Positions 1 through 6,230 of a stretch of DNA of 11,058 nucleotides are shown piece by piece. The DNA is from DASVXQ01 sp046727955 (lineage in GTDB: Bacteria > Actinomycetota > CALGFH01): the NCBI GenBank assembly GCA_046727955.1, contig JBKPDO010000223.1:1-11058 (forward strand), written 5' to 3'. A program made the translations under genes and the position numbers. The first letter of the stretch is position 1; each line of letters begins with the position of its first letter. The notes below the pieces were generated by a model. That model made no database searches. It worked only from the letters and a program-made list of their open reading frames with translations, and was not told where the DNA came from.

Positions 1-96
1 GGCCTGGGACACACCGTCAAGGACCGCTTGGACGGCCCGTTTGCGCAGCGCCGCCTGGGCTGCGCCTGGTAGGGATCGAGCGTCATCGTTTGGCAT
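1..96 (-). CDS. IS630-like transposase, N-terminal part (runs off window)
   Basis: An open frame begins at an ATG at 96 and stays open to the left edge, giving 32 residues that start MPNDDARSLPG and continue with QAALRKRAVQAVLDGVSQA. This resembles the start of IS630/Tc1-type transposases, whose N-terminus (DARxL...AxQEALRRRAVxAVxxG.SQA) leads into a winged-helix DNA-binding domain. The catalytic domain would lie outside the window. No strong ribosome binding site is visible upstream. The frame ends close to the truncated IS256-family transposase at 144, so this element probably inserted into, or recombined with, that older IS. The assignment rests on a short stretch recognised from memory of the family; other helix-turn-helix transposases are possible. 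Confidence 0.5.
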   Translation of the reverse strand, partial: MPNDDARSLPGAAQAALRKRAVQAVLDGVSQA

Positions 97-143
97 GCCC
101 CAAATCTACAGCATCATCACACTATTTGCTTACCGTGGTAATA

Positions 144-374
144 ATTGAGTCAACCTTCGCGACCGTGCGGCTCCGGCAGCGCGTCACCAAGGGACCGGGG
201 TCGCGGGCAGCCGGCATCGCGATGGCGTTCAAACTGATCGAGGCCGCTCAAACCAGATGGCGCGCCGTCAACGCACCTCACCTCGTCGCTCTGGTACGCG
301 CCGGAGCCCGATTCGAGAACGGCAAACTCGTCGAACGACCCGACGAATCAGGAGGTGATCAGCAAGCTGCGTGA
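144..374 (+). pseudogene. IS256-family (Mutator-type) transposase, C-terminal fragment
   Basis: From about position 144 the frame reads IESTFATVRLRQRVTKGPGS and continues with RAAGIAMAFKLIEAAQ, WRAVNAPHLVALVRAGARFE and GKLVERPDE to a stop at 372-374. This is the typical C-terminus of IS256-family transposases (Transposase_mut). About 76 residues remain of roughly 400. The DDE catalytic aspartates and the N-terminal domain are missing. An ATG at 90 keeps the frame open, but residues 1-18 from it do not resemble the family and have AT-rich codons unlike the rest, so the break lies near 140. The IS630-like gene reads divergently from just left of it, so that insertion is the probable cause. The fragment cannot be active. 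Confidence 0.75.
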
Positions 375-375
375 C

Positions 376-403
376 ACGCCGATCCACGGTCTTGACTATT
401 CCT
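376..403. repeat. Probable right end of the truncated IS256-family element
   Basis: Immediately after the transposase stop lies a sequence containing gatccacggtcttgacta. Related actinobacterial IS256-type elements often end with a similar gatccac-(a/g)gt-ttgac terminal repeat. The left partner is not in the window, so the exact end cannot be fixed. The stop codon of the minus-strand small gene (396-398) falls inside this stretch, so that gene may end in IS sequence. This is an inference from family knowledge. Confidence 0.35.
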
Positions 404-639
404 CGATCTGGAAGCCGTAGTAACTCTGATCAGGACCGGCGTCGGCGCGCCGGTTCGGGAAGGTAGTCCACGACGAGTCCGAGGCCAACGCGACCGGCCA
501 GGCGTCGGCGGTGGGTTCGTCGATCGGGGTGGGGTAGAGTCCAGGGAGATGCAGAGCGGGCTGCCCGTTGGGGTCGCGGCGTTTGTTGGCCGCGAGCATG
601 AACGGCGGGGGAATCGGAGGGGGAAGGGGTCTTGGTCAT
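396..639 (-). CDS. Small proline-rich hypothetical protein, last gene of the cytochrome b operon (frameshifted)
   Basis: Not recognised. An ATG at 639 has an excellent ribosome binding site (GAGGAGG at 646-652, 6-base spacing) and overlaps the upstream stop as TGATG. The first residues are MTKT, but the well-biased coding frame from about 600 to the stop at 396 (FMLAANKRRDPNGQ ... DQSYYGFQIEE) is one base out of register. Removing one base from any of the three G runs between 607 and 629 (plus strand) restores an 80-aa protein that starts MTKTLPPPIPPPF or similar. It is proline-rich at the N-terminus, has no signal peptide or membrane segment, and ends in an acidic tail. Third codon positions are strongly G/C, which supports real coding. 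The C-terminus may be truncated by the neighbouring IS256 end. Function unknown; position suggests a link to the cytochrome b above it. Confidence 0.5.
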
Positions 640-1011
640 CACTGGCCTCCTCGTCGCGTGACGACACCCGACCGTCCGGGCAGCCCCCCGGCGTCGCGCC
701 GCCGGCTCGGGCGCGCCTCCCGGGCGGCGGCGAGCCAGGAAGCGAGGAAGCTATCCCGTTGCCTCGCCCCGGCCAAACGCCTGGGAGACGCCCGCTGCCG
801 GCCTCGCGCGGCCACCAGCGCCAGTCGCTTGCAAGACCGCGTCGGCAGCCTGCGCTCACAGGCAGCCCCGCTCGCCACCCACTCCAGACTGCGGCGCCAG
901 AGCAGGAAGGCGAGCGGTGCGAACGCGGTGATCACGACATAGGGCGCGAGCGCGATCGTCGACTTCTGCTGGCGCTGCGCGACGGCGAGGCCACGGCTGG
1001 GGAAGCGTCAT
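639..1011 (-). CDS. Small single-helix membrane protein downstream of cytochrome b (frameshifted)
   Basis: Not recognised. The ATG at 1011 overlaps the upstream stop as ATGA. Removing one base from the run of four G at 999-1002 (plus strand) gives a protein of about 123 aa starting MTLPSRGLAVAQRQQ. It continues with a clear hydrophobic helix (about residues 18-38, TIALAPYVVITAFAPLAFLL) followed by WRRSLEW, which suggests one membrane span. The distal part (860-640) is Arg/Ala/Gly-rich with weaker codon bias and could be partly out of frame, though the frame stays open to a TGA that overlaps the next ATG. As it stands the raw sequence has no single frame from the ATG through the helix. A small accessory subunit of the cytochrome b is a reasonable guess, but only from position. 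Confidence 0.45.
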
Positions 1012-1171
1012 GCCGGCCGCCGCGCGGCCGCGACGGCGCGCTCGCCGAACAGGCGCCCGCCGGTCGCCGCGACCAGGTACTCGACGACGCCGAGGCTGGT
1101 CGGGTCCGGCCGGTCCTGCGGCTCCCCGCCGCCGCGGAGCACCGGCCGGCGCTGACCTGCCGGGCCGTCAC
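1008..1171 (-). CDS. Short hypothetical protein between cytochrome b and the membrane protein
   Basis: Not recognised. The frame ending at 1008 reads EPQDRPDPTSLGVVEYLVAA and then TGGRLFGERAVAAARRPA, with nearly all codons ending in G or C, so it looks genuinely coding. A GTG at 1171 overlaps the qcrB stop as GTGA, but it is in another register; one missing base between about 1150 and 1165 would join them into 54 aa. Alternatively a GTG inside the frame (giving MLRGGGEPQD...) is the start and no frameshift exists. No membrane segment or metal-binding motif is visible. The stop overlaps the next gene's ATG. It is not an extension of QcrB, whose frame closes with its own stop at 1168-1170. Confidence 0.45.
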
Positions 1172-2631
1172 TCGACGGGCGTGCCGCCGCCCGGGTCCAG
1201 CGGGATGGTCTCGTAGCCACCGCTGGCCGTTCGGCGTAGGCGCACGCCCGCCGTAGGAGCCGCTGGGTGCACCTGGGCGGCGCGCAGTGAGCGGCAGGTC
1301 CAGTAGGTCACCAGCCACGTCAGCACCGGTGCGATGAAGAACGAGTACTGCAGGATCCTGGTGATGGTCTCCACCGGCACGTGCAGCAGCACCGCCAGGA
1401 TGTCGTTGCCGCCCGCCAGGAACGCGATGAAGAACAGCAGCAGCCCCGCCACGCCGGTGGCGGTGCGGGCGGGCGCGTCGCGGGGCCGGTCCAGCAGGTG
1501 GTGCTCGCCGCGGTCCCCGGTGAAGCGCCGCTCGATCCAGGGCCACAGCGTGATGACGGCGAACGCGATGCCCGGGAACAGGATCGCCGGCCAGAAGTCC
1601 TCCGAGACGGTGTAGCCGAAGACCTTGAAGCTCCACGGGCCGCCCAGCCGCACCAGCCCGTCCACCCAGCCCAGGTACCAGTCCGGCTGCGCCGGCGAGG
1701 TGACGTTGGCCGCCTTGAAGGGGCCGTACTGCCAGACCGGGTTGATCTGCGCCAGCCCGCCCAGGCCGGCGCACACGGCGGCGACCAGCAGCAGCAGGCT
1801 GACCGACCTGAAGACGCGCCCAGGCCAGAACCGCTTGCCGACCACGTTGCGCTCGGTGCGCCCCGGCCCCGGGAACTGGGCGGGCTTCTGCAGGACCACG
1901 ATGGCGATGTGCACCCCGACTAGACCGAGCAGCAGGGCCGGCAGCAGCATCACGTGGAACACGTAGAACCGCGAGATGATGTCCGGCGCCGGGAACTCGC
2001 CGCCGAACAGCAGGTAGGCGACCCAGGTGCCGATCACCGGGATGGCGAGCACGATCGAGTAGGCGATCCGCAGGCCGACGCCGGACAGCAGGTCGTCGGG
2101 TAGGTCGTAGCCGGTGAGCCCCTCGGCCAAGGCCAGCAGCAGCAGGACCACCCCGATGACCCAGTTCAGCTCCCGCGGCCTGCGGAAGGCGCCGGTGAAG
2201 AAGATGCGGCACAGGTGGACTACGATCGCGGCCACGAACACCAGCGCCGCCCAGTGGTGCGTCTGCCGCATCACCAGGCCGGCCCTGACCTGGAACGACA
2301 GCCGCATGGTCGAGTTGTAGGCCGCCGACACCTGCTGGCCCTTGAGTGGGGCGTAGGAGCCGTTGTAGACCACCTCGCGCGTGTCCGGGGTGAAGAAGAA
2401 GGTCAGGAACACCCCGGTGAAGATGAGCACCACCAGGCAGTACAGGGCGATCTCGCCGAGCAGGAACGACCAGTGGTCAGGGAAGACCCTGCGTAGGGTG
2501 GTCCGGGCCAGGCCGGTGGTGCCGAGCCGCTCGTCCAGCCACCGCTGGGAGCGCTCGAAGCGGTCGAGCGCGCCCTGCTCGAGGCGGCCCGGCTCGTCGG
2601 AGGTCCTCTCGTGCCCGCGTCGTAGCCTCAT
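1168..2631 (-). CDS. qcrB: Cytochrome b subunit of a bc-type quinol oxidising complex (QcrB-like)
   Basis: Intact 487-aa integral membrane protein of the cytochrome b/b6 family, which oxidises quinol and passes electrons through two b haems. The four haem ligands are visible: H125 and H139 (spacing 14) in one helix, H226 and H241 (spacing 15) in another. The wider second spacing is seen in b6f and actinobacterial proteins. The quinol-oxidation loop carries PDWY at 316-319, followed by LGWVDG, the actinobacterial form of PEWY. Hydrophobic helices run through the protein from about residue 55 to 435. The N-terminus (FERSQRWLDERLG) matches actinobacterial QcrB; the length is somewhat below the usual ~540. 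Start: ATG with GGAG 6 bases upstream, overlapping the slipin stop as ATGA. No Rieske protein (QcrA) or cytochrome c (QcrC) lies in the window, so this is an orphan copy, possibly a paralogue of the main qcrCAB. Confidence 0.93.
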   Translation of the reverse strand: MRLRRGHERTSDEPGRLEQGALDRFERSQRWLDERLGTTGLARTTLRRVFPDHWSFLLGEIALYCLVVLIFTGVFLTFFFTPDTREVVYNGSYAPLKGQQVSAAYNSTMRLSFQVRAGLVMRQTHHWAALVFVAAIVVHLCRIFFTGAFRRPRELNWVIGVVLLLLALAEGLTGYDLPDDLLSGVGLRIAYSIVLAIPVIGTWVAYLLFGGEFPAPDIISRFYVFHVMLLPALLLGLVGVHIAIVVLQKPAQFPGPGRTERNVVGKRFWPGRVFRSVSLLLLVAAVCAGLGGLAQINPVWQYGPFKAANVTSPAQPDWYLGWVDGLVRLGGPWSFKVFGYTVSEDFWPAILFPGIAFAVITLWPWIERRFTGDRGEHHLLDRPRDAPARTATGVAGLLLFFIAFLAGGNDILAVLLHVPVETITRILQYSFFIAPVLTWLVTYWTCRSLRAAQVHPAAPTAGVRLRRTASGGYETIPLDPGGGTPVE

Positions 2632-3222
2632 CGCTTACTCCGATCCCAAAATGCCGGGCCGACCGGCTCGTCGAAGTCGACCAGCGGCGGGCGCTCCGTT
2701 AGCGCCTTTGGTCCCCCAACCGCCGGTGTCTGGACGGTAGACGCTCCCGACGGCTGGGGCGGGGCCGGCGTGGTGACGGCGGCCGCCCCCCTGGCCAGGA
2801 ATCCGCCCAGCTCCTCGATGGTGCTCATCAGCGGAGCGGGGAACACCACCGTGGTGTTCCTGTCGACCCCGATCTCCACCAGGCTCTGCAGGTTGCGCGG
2901 CTGCAACGCCAGCGGGTGAGCCATCATGACGTCGGCGGCGGCGCCCAGCTGGTCGGCGGCCAGCGACTCGCCCTCGGCGGCGATGATCTTGGCGCGCTTC
3001 TCACGCTCCGCCTCGGCCTAGCGGGCCATCGCCCGCTTCATGCTGTCGGGCAGGTCGATCAACGACATGATCAGGGTCAGGCCGAGCTCTTGGACTCCGA
3101 TGACCTGTCCGAGCCAGAACAGCACGTCCCTTCTCGTATTGCTTGACGATCCAAACCGACAGTGCCAACCCGAGCAGGGTCAGCACGGCCACCACGACCA
3201 CGACGGTAACCAACGCGGCCAT
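2628..3222 (-). pseudogene. Slipin / SPFH (stomatin-prohibitin-band 7) protein, degraded
   Basis: The start is clear: ATG at 3222 preceded by AGGAAGAG, then a membrane anchor (MAALVTVVVVVAVLTLLGLA) and VKQYEKG, the classical slipin N-terminus. After YEKG one base is inserted (GGA-C-GTG, about 3130). The correct frame then continues GVLFWLGQVIGVQELGLTLI and MSLID. At that point about 110-120 residues of the SPFH core are missing and the sequence jumps to LPDSMKRAMAR. The next codon is amber TAG where the family has CAG (Gln), followed by AEAEREKRAKIIAAEGE. The rest is well preserved (HPLALQPRNLQSLVEIG, NTTVVFPAPLMSTIEELGGF) with a Pro-rich tail. Slipins scaffold membrane microdomains. Three independent lesions make it a pseudogene. 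Its final TGA overlaps the qcrB start, so the pair was translationally coupled. Confidence 0.88.
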
Positions 3223-3408
3223 TTTCAATCTCTTCCTACGTATCGCTGCCCACAGACCGGCCGTTTCCATGCCCGCGGGTGCTTGCGGCGGGAACGTCCG
3301 CCCGCCCGACTGGGGCCGCACCGTGATGCCCGCGCGAAGTGCCGCACGGCCGGCACCGCCGCGGCACAGGACAACCTTCTGTCAATGCGGGTTCCGCAGC
3401 GCCTAGAA
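3223..3408. other. Intergenic stretch upstream of the slipin pseudogene
   Basis: No gene is supported here. It should contain the promoter of the minus-strand slipin-qcrB operon, since the next gene fragment upstream ends at 3409. The minus strand carries the slipin ribosome binding site just before 3222. A TACGTA palindrome lies at about 3236-3241, but I could not find a convincing -35/-10 pair. Confidence 0.3.
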
Positions 3409-3600
3409 CTACCGCTCGAGCACGCCCCGCAGGGTGCCAGTGATCTGGGCGACCGCGCCGCGGGTCGGGCTGCTGCCGGCGATCGGGTTGAGCAGCAAGA
3501 AGTCGTGGATGGTCCCCAGATAGTGGACGGCGATGACGGTAACACCTTGAAGGGTGCGCAAACTCGAACGTGGCCGGTGAGCTGCGACTTCGCACCGAAC
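3409..3600 (-). pseudogene. C-terminal remnant of an HSL-type alpha/beta hydrolase (esterase/lipase)
   Basis: The minus-strand frame closing at 3409 reads LQGVTVIAVHYLGTIHDFLL and continues LNPIAGSSPTRGAVAQITGTLRGVLER. This fits the end of hormone-sensitive-lipase-type hydrolases, in which the catalytic histidine sits in a G(M/T)IH(G/D)F motif followed by a closing helix. Here that histidine is in GTIHDF. The catalytic serine motif (GDSAG), the HGGG oxyanion motif and the acid residue would be upstream and are absent. Similarity fades within about 20 residues of the IS6 left end at 3601, so the IS or an associated deletion removed the rest. The frame stays open into the IS by chance. Identification rests on about 45 residues. 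Confidence 0.5.
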
Positions 3601-3614
3601 GGCGCTGTTGCATT
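3601..3614 (+). repeat. IS6 left terminal inverted repeat
   Basis: 14-bp ggcgctgttgcatt, a perfect inverse of 4409-4422; homology stops immediately inside it (cgctgtgacc versus gcgccggccc on the opposite strand). Confidence 0.92.
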
Positions 3615-3649
3615 CGCTGTGACCGCGTTCCAGCAGCGAGACTGTCAGG

Positions 3650-4365
3650 ATGAGAACTCGCCGCCCTCGCCCTGCTCCCCTCCCGCGGTCCGCCTTCGCG
3701 GGCTTCCGCTTCCCTCCCGACGTCATCGTCGTCGCAGTCCGCTGGTACCTGCGCTTCGGCCTGTCCTGTCGCGACGTCGAAGAGCTGCTTGTTGAGCGCG
3801 GCGTCGAGGTCGACCACGTCACCGTCTACCGGTGGGTGCAGCGGTTCACGCCGCTGCTCGCCGATGCCGCCAAGCCATGCCGCCACATCGTCGGTACCTG
3901 CTGGCAGGTGGACGAGACCTACGTGAAGGTCGCCGGACCGTGGCGGTGTGTGTACCGAGCGATCGACCAGTTCGGGCAGGTCATCGACGTGTTCGTCTCT
4001 GCGCGGCGAGACGCCAGGGCGGCCCGCCGGTTCTTCGAGCAGGCCATCGGCGCCACAACAGTCCGGCCAGTCGAGGTCACCACCGATCGGGCGCCGGTGT
4101 ACCTGGCCGTGCTGGCGGACCTGGTACCAGCCGCATGGCACCGGACCGACCAGGACGCCAACAACCGGGTTGAGTGTGATCACGGTAGGTTGAAGGCGCG
4201 GCTGCGACCGATGCGGGGCTCAAGCAGGACCGCAGCGCCCGGGTGATCATCGCCGGGCAGGCGTTTGTCCACAACCTTCGCCGCGGACATTACGAGTTGG
4301 CTGCTGAGGAGCCGGCGAACCTGCGGCTGGTGGTGGCGTTCGACGAGCTGGCCGTGGCCATCTGA
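3650..4365 (+). CDS. IS6-family DDE transposase (one-base frameshift near 4218)
   Basis: The protein begins MRTRRPRPAP and contains FPPDVIVVAVRWYLRFGLS, a helix-turn-helix (RDVEELLVERGVEVDHVTVY) and the DDE core: D88 in VDETYVKVAGPW, D146 in TTDRAPVY, E175 in NNRVECDHGRLKARLRP. These are canonical IS6-family motifs. After RPMRG the frame is lost. One base lower it continues LKQDRSARVIIAGQAFVHNL and RRGHYELAAEEP to AFDELAVAI and a stop at 4363-4365, which is the normal family C-terminus. Restoring one C (ggc-ctc-aag instead of ggc-tc-aag, 4217-4221) gives 238 aa, the usual length. All catalytic residues precede the break. Either the copy is recently inactivated or the base is a sequencing error; programmed frameshifting is not usual in this family. 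Confidence 0.9.
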
Positions 4366-4408
4366 TGCAGCGCGGAGGTCGCGACTTCAGCGTGCCTTGG
4401 GCCGGCGC

Positions 4409-4422
4409 AATGCAACAGCGCC
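4409..4422 (-). repeat. IS6 right terminal inverted repeat
   Basis: 14-bp aatgcaacagcgcc, the exact inverse of the left end at 3601-3614, 43 bases after the restored transposase stop codon. Confidence 0.92.
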
Positions 4423-4488
4423 GCTCTGATCGGTACAACAGGTGGAGTACGAGCCCTACCGCCAGCAGCGCTCGGGGTGGGGTGGGAC

Positions 4489-4497
4489 GGAGGAAGG
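4489..4497 (+). promoter_or_regulatory. Ribosome binding site of the NDH-2-like gene
   Basis: GGAGGAAGG ends 3 bases before the ATG at 4501. It decides the start: an in-frame GTG at 4477 lies upstream of it and would place the Shine-Dalgarno sequence inside the coding region. Confidence 0.75.
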
Positions 4498-4500
4498 TCC

Positions 4501-5712
4501 ATGAGCGTCTCAGAGGGCAACCACCGGATCGTGGTCGCGGGGGCCGGCTACGCCGGGCTGCACGTCGCCCTGCGCCTGGCGACCAAGCTGCGCGACAACC
4601 CAGAGGTCGGTCTGCGCCTAGTCGACCGCCACGACTACCACCAGGTACTCACCGAGCTGCCACGGGTCGCCGGCGGCACCCGGGCCGCCGATGCGGTCCG
4701 CATCCCGCTGGAGGAGGTCCTGGCCCGGCGGGTCGAGTTCGCCGAGACCGAGATCACCGGCTTTGACCTGACCGCCAGGCAGCTGCACACCCAGGCCGGG
4801 CCGATCGGCTACACCCGGCTGGTGCTGGCACTTGGCAGCCGGCCCAACGACTTCGCCATCCCCGGCCTGGCCGAGCGGGCCATACCGCTGTACTCGGTCG
4901 CCGACGCCGAGCGGGTGTGGGCGGCGGTCAACCAGACCATCGCCGAGGCCGCAGCCACCCCAGATGCCGGCCAGCAGCAGCGCCTGGCCACCGTCGTCAT
5001 CGGCGGTGGCGGCGCCACCGGGGTGGAGCTGGCCGGCGAGCTGGCCGAGATGCTGCCCGAGGTGGCCCGCCGCCACGGCCTTGCGGCCGACCGCCCCGCC
5101 GTGATCCTGGTCGAGGCGGGCCACACCATCCTGGCCGGCTCCTCCCCCGCGCTGATCGACCGGGCCACCAGGATCCTCGGCGAGCTTGGCGTGCAGGTGC
5201 ACACCAACGCGATGATCGCCCAGGCGACCGCGCAGGGCTTCCGGCTCAAGGGCGGCGAGCTGGTCCAGGGCGGCGTGTTCGTGTGGGCCGGCGGGATGAA
5301 GGCGCCGGAGCTGGTCGTGGGTTCGGGGCTGCCGGTCGGCCACAACCGCCGGGTCAAGGTCGACCAGCACCTGCGCGTGCTGGACCACCCGGACATCTAC
5401 GTCGCCGGCGACCTGGCCTCGGTGGTCGACCCGCGGACGGGCCACGTGCTGCCGCCGCTGGCGCAGATCGCCCTGGAGGAAGGCGAGACCGTTGCCCGCA
5501 ACCTCGACGCCGAGCTGGAGGGCAGGCCGCTGGAGGCGTTCACGTTCCACGACAAGGGGTTCGTGGTCTCGGTGGGGGTGCGGCGCGGTGTGGCCGAGGT
5601 CGCGGGGATCACCACCGGCGGGCGGCTGGCCCACGTGCTCAAGGACGCCATCGAGTGGGAGTACCGCCAATCCGTCAAGCACCTGCACGGCTGGGACCCC
5701 CTGGCCCTGTGA
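4501..5712 (+). CDS. Type II NADH:quinone oxidoreductase-like FAD/NAD(P) flavoprotein
   Basis: 403-aa pyridine nucleotide-disulfide oxidoreductase of the NDH-2 group, which moves electrons from NAD(P)H through FAD to quinone at the membrane surface without pumping protons. The N-terminal FAD Rossmann motif is GAGYAGL (14-20), the NAD(P) Rossmann motif is IGGGGATGVELAGEL (167-181), and the second FAD motif is DIYVAGD (298-304). AQIALEEGE at 321-329 corresponds to the AQxAxQxG quinone-site motif of NDH-2, with Glu where Gln is usual. WAGG (262-265) is also typical. No C-terminal transmembrane helix is seen; membrane contact would be through amphipathic regions. The gene stands alone, 78 bases downstream of an IS6 end, and may take its promoter from that region. 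Other quinone-linked flavoproteins of this fold (such as sulfide:quinone reductase) are less likely because no conserved cysteine pair is visible. Confidence 0.85.
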   Translation: MSVSEGNHRIVVAGAGYAGLHVALRLATKLRDNPEVGLRLVDRHDYHQVLTELPRVAGGTRAADAVRIPLEEVLARRVEFAETEITGFDLTARQLHTQAGPIGYTRLVLALGSRPNDFAIPGLAERAIPLYSVADAERVWAAVNQTIAEAAATPDAGQQQRLATVVIGGGGATGVELAGELAEMLPEVARRHGLAADRPAVILVEAGHTILAGSSPALIDRATRILGELGVQVHTNAMIAQATAQGFRLKGGELVQGGVFVWAGGMKAPELVVGSGLPVGHNRRVKVDQHLRVLDHPDIYVAGDLASVVDPRTGHVLPPLAQIALEEGETVARNLDAELEGRPLEAFTFHDKGFVVSVGVRRGVAEVAGITTGGRLAHVLKDAIEWEYRQSVKHLHGWDPLAL

Positions 5713-5714
5713 CC

Positions 5715-5735
5715 TTGGCGTAGGGTCGACGCCAG
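5715..5735 (+). terminator. Weak hairpin just after the NDH-2-like gene
   Basis: TGGCGT (5716-5721) pairs with ACGCCA (5729-5734) around a 7-base loop, three bases after the stop codon. There is no T-tract, so this is a weak candidate terminator at best. Confidence 0.25.
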
Positions 5736-6090
5736 CCCGCTTGAGGCATAACCACACCGTTTTGGGCGAACCCTAGGCCGAGACGGGCGACTTTCGGTGG
5801 ACGCGCCCCGTTCTCCACGTCGGCAGGACCGGGCTCGGCTTCCACTCCAGTAGGTGGGCCCACGTCACTGCCGTTCCAGCGCACTCGCTGGTTGCACATC
5901 ATCCCGCGGCCCGAGTCCCTGCCCTCGTTTCGCCGCTTGACCATCTGGCGTCCAAGCGAAGCGCGCAAACTGTGACGGCGTTCGGTCGCCGACCGGCTTG
6001 CTCCGGGTAACTCCTGGAGTAACTTCAACGCAGGAACAACCTCCGGAGCAACCGGGATGAGCAGGCCCAAGCGGTAAACCTACTGGTCAG
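5736..6090. other. Non-coding or decayed intergenic region
   Basis: About 355 bases between the flavoprotein gene and the tRNA fragment. Open frames exist on both strands but lack the strong third-position G/C bias of real genes here and show no domain I recognise. The only structure I can support is the nested inverted repeat at 5998-6051. Confidence 0.4.
5998..6051. repeat. Nested inverted repeat
   Basis: Outer arms ttgctccgg (5998-6006) and ccggagcaa (6043-6051) are perfect 9-bp inverses. Between them lies the small palindrome actcctggagt (6010-6020), flanked on both sides by gtaact-like repeats, and a ctccggag palindrome overlaps the right arm (6041-6048). This could be an operator for a dimeric regulator or a large hairpin. 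No adjacent regulator gene is visible. Confidence 0.45.
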
Positions 6091-6093
6091 GGG

Positions 6094-6139
6094 CGCGCCG
6101 CGAGGGATTCGAACCCCCAACCGCCAGATCCGTAGTCTG
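6094..6139 (-). tRNA. 3' half of a tRNA-Arg(ACG)-like gene: probable attachment-site scar
   Basis: On the minus strand the sequence reads CAGA-CTACGGA-TCTG (6139-6125), an anticodon arm whose 7-base loop gives anticodon ACG. Then come a short variable region and a T arm GGGGG-TTCGAAT-CCCTC (6118-6102), then seven acceptor-stem bases GCGGCGC (6101-6095). GACTACGGATC and GGGGTTCGAATCCCT match bacterial tRNA-Arg(ACG). No D arm or 5' acceptor strand lies upstream (6140-6210), and the fifth anticodon-stem pair is G-G, so the homology starts in the anticodon stem. A 3' half-tRNA is what a tyrosine recombinase leaves when an element integrates into a tRNA gene. The orientation puts the chromosome to the left and the element to the right of 6139. 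CCA is not encoded. It is not a functional tRNA. Confidence 0.65.
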
Positions 6140-6190
6140 CCGGCAATCGTCCGTCTGGTGTCCTGTGGTCCGCCTGTTGGTCTGTCGTAT

Positions 6191-6210
6191 TCCGTCAAGA
6201 ACTCCGTCAA
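6191..6210. repeat. Two direct copies of TCCGTCAA beside the tRNA scar
   Basis: tccgtcaa occurs at 6191-6198 and 6203-6210, 12 bases apart start to start (about one helical turn). Placed 50-70 bp from the half-tRNA, they could be arm-type recombinase sites, but this is only positional inference. Confidence 0.3.
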
Positions 6211-6230
6211 CGACGGCCCTCACGGGCCTT

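Larger units (their letters stand above)
3601..4422 (+). mobile_element. IS6-family insertion sequence, complete with both inverted repeats
   Basis: An 822-bp element bounded by perfect 14-bp terminal inverted repeats: ggcgctgttgcatt at 3601-3614 and its reverse complement aatgcaacagcgcc at 4409-4422. The GG...CTGTTGCA core is the signature of IS6/IS26-type ends, and the length is usual for the family. It contains one transposase gene on the plus strand. The 8 bases outside each end (caccgaac on the left, gctctgat on the right) do not match, so there is no target-site duplication; this happens in this family after replicative transposition with adjacent deletion or recombination. The left flank is a truncated hydrolase. 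The right end lies 78 bases before the start of the NADH dehydrogenase-like gene. Confidence 0.92.

Noticed and set aside
932..2212. Long minus-strand open frame inside qcrB (426 codons)
   Set aside because: It is a shadow of qcrB in another register: Arg/Ala/Gly/Pro-rich translation, no domain, and qcrB itself shows haem ligands and helices.
4211..4222. Programmed ribosomal frameshift in the IS6 transposase
   Set aside because: No X XXY YYZ slippery heptamer at the site, and IS6 transposases are normally made from a single frame; a missing C explains it better.
4618..5757. 379-codon minus-strand frame opposite the NDH-2-like gene
   Set aside because: Antisense shadow produced by the strong codon bias of the flavoprotein gene; translation is His/Gly/Pro/Asp-rich with no recognisable motif.
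5736..6070. Minus-strand ORF of about 130 codons after the flavoprotein gene
   Set aside because: Codon use lacks the third-position G/C bias of the real genes, there is no ribosome binding site, and no motif is recognisable.
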